A model generated the notes under the pieces. It did no database searches. It had not been told where the DNA came from and saw nothing but the letters and a program-made list of their open reading frames with translations. A program made the position numbers and the translations under genes. Source: Seiridium cupressi (Eukaryota; Ascomycota; Sordariomycetes; Amphisphaeriales; Sporocadaceae). Taken from it: a stretch of DNA of 64,000 nucleotides. Below are positions 59,234 to 64,000 of the stretch, in pieces (within the stretch, counting starts at the first letter, position 1; every line of letters starts with the position of its first letter). The stretch lies in contig JARVKI010000033.1 in assembly GCA_036674765.1 (NCBI GenBank), positions 62,001 through 126,000 on the forward strand, in the 5' to 3' direction.

Positions 59234-60124
59234 ATGTCCGTCTCACAGCTGCAGACCCAGGCCTGTGCTGCGCCCCCCATGGTCCATGGCTCTAGCGATA
59301 GCGGAGAAGCCATGAGAAGGGCCATCAGACAAAATCCAATGTCCATCACCCTTGATGGATCTGCCATCTTCACACTTGCTACATCCCTTGCCATTAGTGT
59401 GTTGTTCTTTCAACCCACTGTCATTGCGCTAGTGGCTGCTCTTGTCCCGGTCCTTCTTTACATCAAAAATGACTTTAACAACTATCTTAACCTCGGGCCG
59501 GGCGGAACACCAGCGACTTTCCAGGGATATCTCAAAATCAACTGGTTCAGACTATGGACCCTCAGAGATCCGTTCAAGCCACCCCAGGCTGACCCGGCCA
59601 GCACTCCACCAGCGGGAGTGTTGAGCAAAAACCCCCTTCCTATTCGATGCGGCCCAAGACCTACGGTGGTCGGCATTGCACCTCAACGGCAAGTCGATCA
59701 GCAAGGTCCTCGGGAGTGCTACCTCGCCCTCCGGAAGATATTAGAGAACCACGGAAACAAGCACAACGACTACATTGGCTTGGGCACATCATGCTTCGAA
59801 AAGCACGGCTTGGGACTATTCTCCCGTTACCCTGTAAACAACACGTGCATGGGCGAGATCTGCCACGTCCACAACTCCGATCACTCCATGCACATGAACC
59901 TACACCCGGACGATGCCAAGGAGGTACTCGCCAAGGGATGGGGACAGAGGCATCCTCTAGCATGGAGAGGTAGATGGTTCCAAATGCCCGTGCCAAGGCA
60001 ATTCGTTATGGTGTATGCTCCAAGGACGATGGACGAGGTGAAGATCGTATGCAGGATCATTGAAGCAGCAGGATGGTGGGTCATGGCAAAGGAGCAGGAC
60101 ATTGATTCCTCGGCGAAGGCTTGA
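59234..60124 (+). CDS. Luciferase-domain (DUF5519) membrane-anchored protein
   Basis: A single exon of 296 residues. Two adjacent hydrophobic segments at about 42-60 and 62-77 anchor it. A linker rich in Pro follows, then a C-terminal domain of about 140 residues with H-V-H-N-S-D-H-S-M-H-M-N-L-H-P-D-D-A, K-G-W-G-Q-R-H-P-L-A and V-M-V-Y-A-P-R. This is the arrangement of the fungal family named 'luciferase domain' (DUF5519), whose members are common in ascomycetes and have no established reaction; bioluminescence is not implied. The histidine-rich core looks like an active or metal site. The neighbours are biotin genes, but no functional link is evident. Confidence 0.75.
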   Translation: MSVSQLQTQACAAPPMVHGSSDSGEAMRRAIRQNPMSITLDGSAIFTLATSLAISVLFFQPTVIALVAALVPVLLYIKNDFNNYLNLGPGGTPATFQGYLKINWFRLWTLRDPFKPPQADPASTPPAGVLSKNPLPIRCGPRPTVVGIAPQRQVDQQGPRECYLALRKILENHGNKHNDYIGLGTSCFEKHGLGLFSRYPVNNTCMGEICHVHNSDHSMHMNLHPDDAKEVLAKGWGQRHPLAWRGRWFQMPVPRQFVMVYAPRTMDEVKIVCRIIEAAGWWVMAKEQDIDSSAKA

Positions 60125-60676
60125 ACTTTCCTCCCCCACGATTGGACTTGCATTCACGCGAGCATCTCAGATACCAATTTGAACAATAAAAATACCTATA
60201 ACCTGATTGGCCGAGCAGCCCCCTATAAACATTGTTTTTCGACGGCGAATCATTGAGTGTATGATGTATAGTGAAGCGCTTACATAACAAATCTTCATGC
60301 AATGGAAACTTAGAACCAAGCGCAGACGTTGGGGGCATGCTCATCACATTACACCAATCGGCTCCAGTGGCCGCACACCACTTCCCTATTGAGAGATTGC
60401 AATATTGTACAACACTAGGCACTAGCACCCCCAACAGGTACATGCGGAGGTAAAAGATACCATTCCCTTAATGAGCCACTCCGAAGCAGTTAGCCTGGTT
60501 CCGAAAATACAAAGACAAATCACGTTTCTCCTCTCACTTCTACACTAGTAAGGATGTAATGCAGAAAATCGACACAGTGCTTGCAATGCCTGAGACGAGA
60601 CCATAGTTGTGGTTATTGATGTTACAGGACAAACGGGCGGATTCACAGAGTATTCATTGCCTGGTGAGATGACATG
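60125..60676. other. Intergenic between convergent genes
   Basis: 550 nt between the ends of the DUF5519 gene and the KAPA synthase gene; no frame or motif assigned. Confidence 0.45.
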
Positions 60677-62165
60677 CTATATTTTAGCCCTCAGTATACG
60701 ATGGGCTGAGTCTTTTCGCGGGTCCTGCGGCAGATGGATTCCAGTGGCCACTTGTTGTCCCTGTGCCCACTTCTCGAGAATTCTGATCAGGCCTTCGACT
60801 TGATCGGACGTGTTTCGAGCATGGAGGCATATGCGCACCCTTTCGGTCCCAGACGGCACTGTAGGTGCAACAATTGGCCTAACCATGTAACCATATCGCT
60901 GGCAAAAGGTAGCGAGGCTCCGCGGAGAGGCAGTATACACAGGTATTACGGGCGATCGGGGCTGTACATTGCCCACTCTCATCACACCGGTTTGTGCCCT
61001 GAACCGTGCACATGTAGCTTGGAGCAGCCGCCAAGCGTGTGCAGTAAGTTCCTGCAATCTTTGATGATGAGAATGCCCTCGATTGCTAGCCAGATAGTCG
61101 TAGATTGTGTCGAGACAGACTAGAGAGGAATAGGTCATCGACGTCGTGTATATCAAGGTCCGAGCATAGTTGATCAGGTATGCCCTCATGGTCGGGGAAC
61201 ACAAAACAACGCCTATTTCCGTTGTCAGCGGGGTATTTCGCCATCATTCGGCTAGATGCAGACATTCAGGTGGCTAGGAAGGAGAGTGCATCTGCTCCAA
61301 AATCGAAGGAAGGATACGACTCATTGTTGGACTTCTTACCTCCAGCACAGCCCATAGCTTTACCGAAGCCGTGGACTCGCGCCGAAACCTTTCCTTCTAA
61401 CCCAAGCTCACTGACCAAGCCACGACCTTGCTTCCCCAAGACACCTATCGAGTGTGCCTCGTCAACGATGATGTGGCCGTTGTGTAACGGGAGGTATTTT
61501 TTCGTCATCTCCACGACTTTTTCCAGGTGCACTATCGTACCGTCCATGCTGTATATTCCCTCGACGCACACGAAGACATTCCGCAGCCCTTCCCGCATTT
61601 CTTTCCCTTCGTCATGCGCTGTGACTTGTTGTAGAACCTGCTCGATCCCCGGTGTCACGCCGCCCCGACAACTCTCACTGTCACCATCCGTCACCGAACT
61701 GTGCGCGAATGGCACCTTTCTGATTGCACGGCTGAGGCGCATGCCTTCATGGACACTCGCATGAATGGCTTCATCATAGACAACGATATCTCCCAGCTGG
61801 GGAACACAGCTGAGCAAGCCCACATTCGCATCATAGGCAGAATTGAACAAGAGCCCGGCTGAGGCACCGTGGAATGCGGCTATCTTTTGTTCCACTTCCT
61901 CGGCAAATGTCGAGTTACCGTCCAGCAGCCGGGAGCCTCCAGATCCTAAGATTCCCTTGGCTGCCTCACCCCGCTCCGCTGCATGGACCCGGGCCTCGAG
62001 CCGGGAGATAATCTCCTTCTGAAGCCATGTGTTGGATGCCACAGAGAGGTAGTCATTGGAAGAAAAGTCGACTGTCTCTGGCGGGTTGATAGTCAAACGT
62101 CGCAATCTGTTTGATCTTTCACGCTTTCCAAGAATACCGCCTAGTGTCTCATCTAACAGTGCCAT
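60677..62165 (-). CDS. bioF: 8-amino-7-oxononanoate (KAPA) synthase, biotin pathway
   Basis: Two exons (62165-61340, 61212-60677; 127-nt intron) encode 453 residues. It is a PLP-dependent alpha-oxoamine synthase joining alanine and pimeloyl thioester to KAPA. Motifs: D-F-S-S-N-D-Y-L-S near residue 33, G-S-G-G-S-R-L-L-D-G, then F-N-S-A-Y-D-A-N, the PLP-aspartate segment I-V-D-E-A-H-S-I-G-V-L-G and the Schiff-base lysine in H-G-F-G-K-A (about K269), with the intron seven residues later. The last three residues, A-K-I, are a variant type-1 peroxisomal targeting signal, consistent with the reported peroxisomal location of this step in Aspergillus. It is divergent from the next biotin gene over 563 nt. 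Confidence 0.92.
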
Positions 62166-62728
62166 AGCATAAAACCTCGCGTGGCCCGCAGCTGAGCAGA
62201 GTATAGTTCGGCACCTGGCTGCAATTCATCGACAGTCAATGCCGAACGATAAATCAATCATGGTCGGGGTGCCGTGAGGGACCTCCCGGCTGATGCTGCA
62301 TAGCGGCCCATGGTCAATTGTTGAGCCCAACACTACAAGCAAAGTTTTAGCCCTATATCGCCGAACCGGTACATGTGACAGCAGGCCGTATTGAGACATT
62401 TATGCAGTAGTAAAGCGCCGGGCGGAAGGGACGAGTAAATTATGACTTGCATTTTTTGGTGGGCCAGACCCCATGATTTCTGTTACCTATAAATACCTAA
62501 TGAATACTAGAATCATACCCCTGCCGGGCTATATGCATGCACGTCTCCGCTTGCGAGCCCTTAGTTCTAGAGCTCCGCGTTGGGGAACGTCTGTGTATGC
62601 CAATCTTGGCGCGCCGCTACATTGTCCGCAGCCGGAATATCGGACAACCGAACCTAGCTTCAGTCATTAACGGGATGAATTTCTTCAGTCTCTCGGTGGA
62701 TCCATGGTTGCTGCTTCTATGCTAAGCA
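62166..62728. other. Bidirectional promoter of the biotin gene pair
   Basis: 563 nt between the two start codons. It may coordinate both genes. No binding site can be named from sequence alone. Confidence 0.5.
62488..62495 (+). promoter_or_regulatory. TATA-like box upstream of bioDA
   Basis: TATAAATA on plus, 234 nt before the ATG at 62729; a match to the TATA consensus, function inferred. Confidence 0.4.
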
Positions 62729-64000
62729 ATGGAACCAGTCGGGTCGTTGTTGTGGCGGTCGCTTCGAGTGTGGCAGATATACGGCGCCAATACCGAGGTT
62801 GGCAAAACCGTGCTCACCACGATACTCTGCAAAGCGGCGAGGGCGCGCTATAAAGATGACTTGACAGCCTACCTCAAACCCGTCTCCACGGGCCCTGAAG
62901 ACGAAGCCGATTCACGGTAAGTGGTTCAAGTGTACGTCATCAAATACTTTACTCATTCTGGTGGAATATTCAGACATTTGAATAAATACGCCAAAGGTGT
63001 CTCGCACGCAACTCTACACCAGTATGATCTTGCTATTAGTCCACATGCAGCAGCGAGAGACAAGGTCCGTGTACCGAAGCCACCTTGGTCAATCCACTTA
63101 TAGTAACAATTTGCAGTTCATCCCCTCTGATAAAAGCCTGCTGGCGTCCATATACGCCCATGCCACACAAACCGCAGCCCGTGGTTCCGGATGGCTTTTC
63201 ATCGAGACAGCCGGAGGAGTCCACTCTCCCGGGCCCTCGGGAACGCCACAAGCCGAACTGTACAAGCCGCTTCGGTGCCCAGTGGTCCTGATCGGAGACT
63301 CTAAGCTTGGCGGTATATCTCTGACAATCTCCGCTTATGAGTCTCTCAAAATTCGTGGTTATGACATAGAAGCTATTGTACTATTTCGCGAAGATCACTA
63401 TAAGAATTGGGAATACCTCACCGAGTACTTCAAAGAGCACCATGGGATTCCTGTGTACTCTCTCCCACCGCCGCCTCCACGGGAAACCCGATCAGAACGT
63501 ACGGATGAGCAGATGATGACAGACTACTACAGCGGCAACAGCCAGGCTCCCGCAACTTATAGTATCCTCCAACATCTGGATGAGAAGCACAAGACACGTG
63601 TCAACCGCTTGGAGTCCATGGCCGCCTCAGCCCACTCGAAAATCTGGTATCCCTTCACCCAGCAAAAGCTTCTCTCGCCGTCCTCCATCACAGCAATCGA
63701 CAGCGCCAACGCGGATTTCTTCCAGACATTGATCCCACAGCCGCCGTCGTCCTCTCCTAAGACAGAGGGTAAGCCCCTTCTACAGCCCTCGTTCGACGGC
63801 TCGGCTTCATGGTGGACCCAGGGCCTTGGCCACGGTAGTACCTCACTGACCCTGGCCGCGTCGTACGCCGCCGGCCGATACGGACATGTCATGTTCGCGG
63901 AGGCGATCCACGAGCCAGCTTTGGCACTAGCCGAGACGCTGATCAGCGGGATGCAGAACCCGCGGCTGAAGCGTGTGTTCTACTCCGACGACGGAAGCAC
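62729..64000 (+). CDS. bioDA: Bifunctional dethiobiotin synthetase / DAPA aminotransferase, cut by window end
   Basis: Exons 62729-62916, 62974-63064 and 63117 onward (introns 57 and 52 nt) give 387 residues before the window ends. The first 250 residues are a BioD domain: ATP-binding G-A-N-T-E-V-G-K-T at 19-27, K-P-V-S-T-G substrate loop, E-T-A-G-G-V-H-S-P. From about residue 268 the class-III aminotransferase begins with I-W-Y-P-F-T-Q, then F-D-G-S-A-S-W-W-T-Q-G-L-G-H-G, Y-A-A-G-R-Y-G-H-V-M-F-A and F-Y-S-D-D-G-S. The PLP lysine lies beyond the edge. The protein converts KAPA to DAPA and then to dethiobiotin, normally in one fused chain in fungi and plants. It is the head-to-head partner of bioF, so two consecutive pathway steps sit together. 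Confidence 0.95.

Overview
The window is nuclear DNA of a filamentous ascomycete, most likely a eurotiomycete of the Aspergillus, Penicillium or Talaromyces kind. The evidence is intron-rich genes with 50-150 nt GT-AG introns and CTAAC-like branch sites, a Zn(II)2Cys6 regulator, a CBM18 chitin-active deacetylase, a short-type heme-thiolate peroxygenase, a SAT4/rhodopsin-like membrane protein, a DUF3405 protein, and the fungal bioF/bioDA pair. Exon boundaries were read by eye from reading-frame continuity, splice signals and family motifs. Genus and species cannot be fixed from the window alone.

Layout. 1-13 kb is accessory-looking: a broken DHHC palmitoyltransferase relic, a C2H2-like zinc-finger protein, a Zn2Cys6 regulator facing a secreted peroxygenase, an intron-containing U6 snRNA gene, and a CBM18/NodB polysaccharide deacetylase. 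15-30 kb is denser: a PAP2 lipid phosphatase, a long protein ending in a glutathione-transferase domain, a DUF1772 membrane protein, the oligosaccharyltransferase subunit STT3, and a 1,137-residue disordered zinc-motif protein. A 10-N assembly gap flanked by long A and T runs follows at 29.86-30.11 kb. 31-41 kb carries a SAT4-type membrane protein divergent from an aldehyde dehydrogenase, a 2-oxoglutarate/Fe(II) oxygenase, and a CLN3/Btn1-like transporter.

41.2-47.8 kb is a decayed island. It holds several spliced but stop- and frameshift-ridden frames of unrecognised families, a 20-nt-arm hairpin, an LTR-retroelement end with a polypurine tract, and a striking cysteine-rich spliced frame. 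47.8-57 kb returns to housekeeping genes: the glycine-cleavage T-protein, a divergent ARF1-type GTPase and p24 (Emp24-type) pair, and a DUF3405 glycan-type membrane protein. 59-64 kb holds a luciferase-domain (DUF5519) membrane protein and the divergent biotin genes for KAPA synthase and the bifunctional dethiobiotin synthetase/DAPA aminotransferase. The latter runs off the right edge.

Functional themes are protein N-glycosylation and early secretory traffic (STT3, ARF1, Emp24), mitochondrial glycine catabolism, biotin synthesis with a probable peroxisomal step, and cell-wall or oxidative accessory enzymes. The most unusual items are the U6 intron carrying a B-box-like element, the disordered-domain/GST fusion, and the Cys-rich frame in the decayed island.
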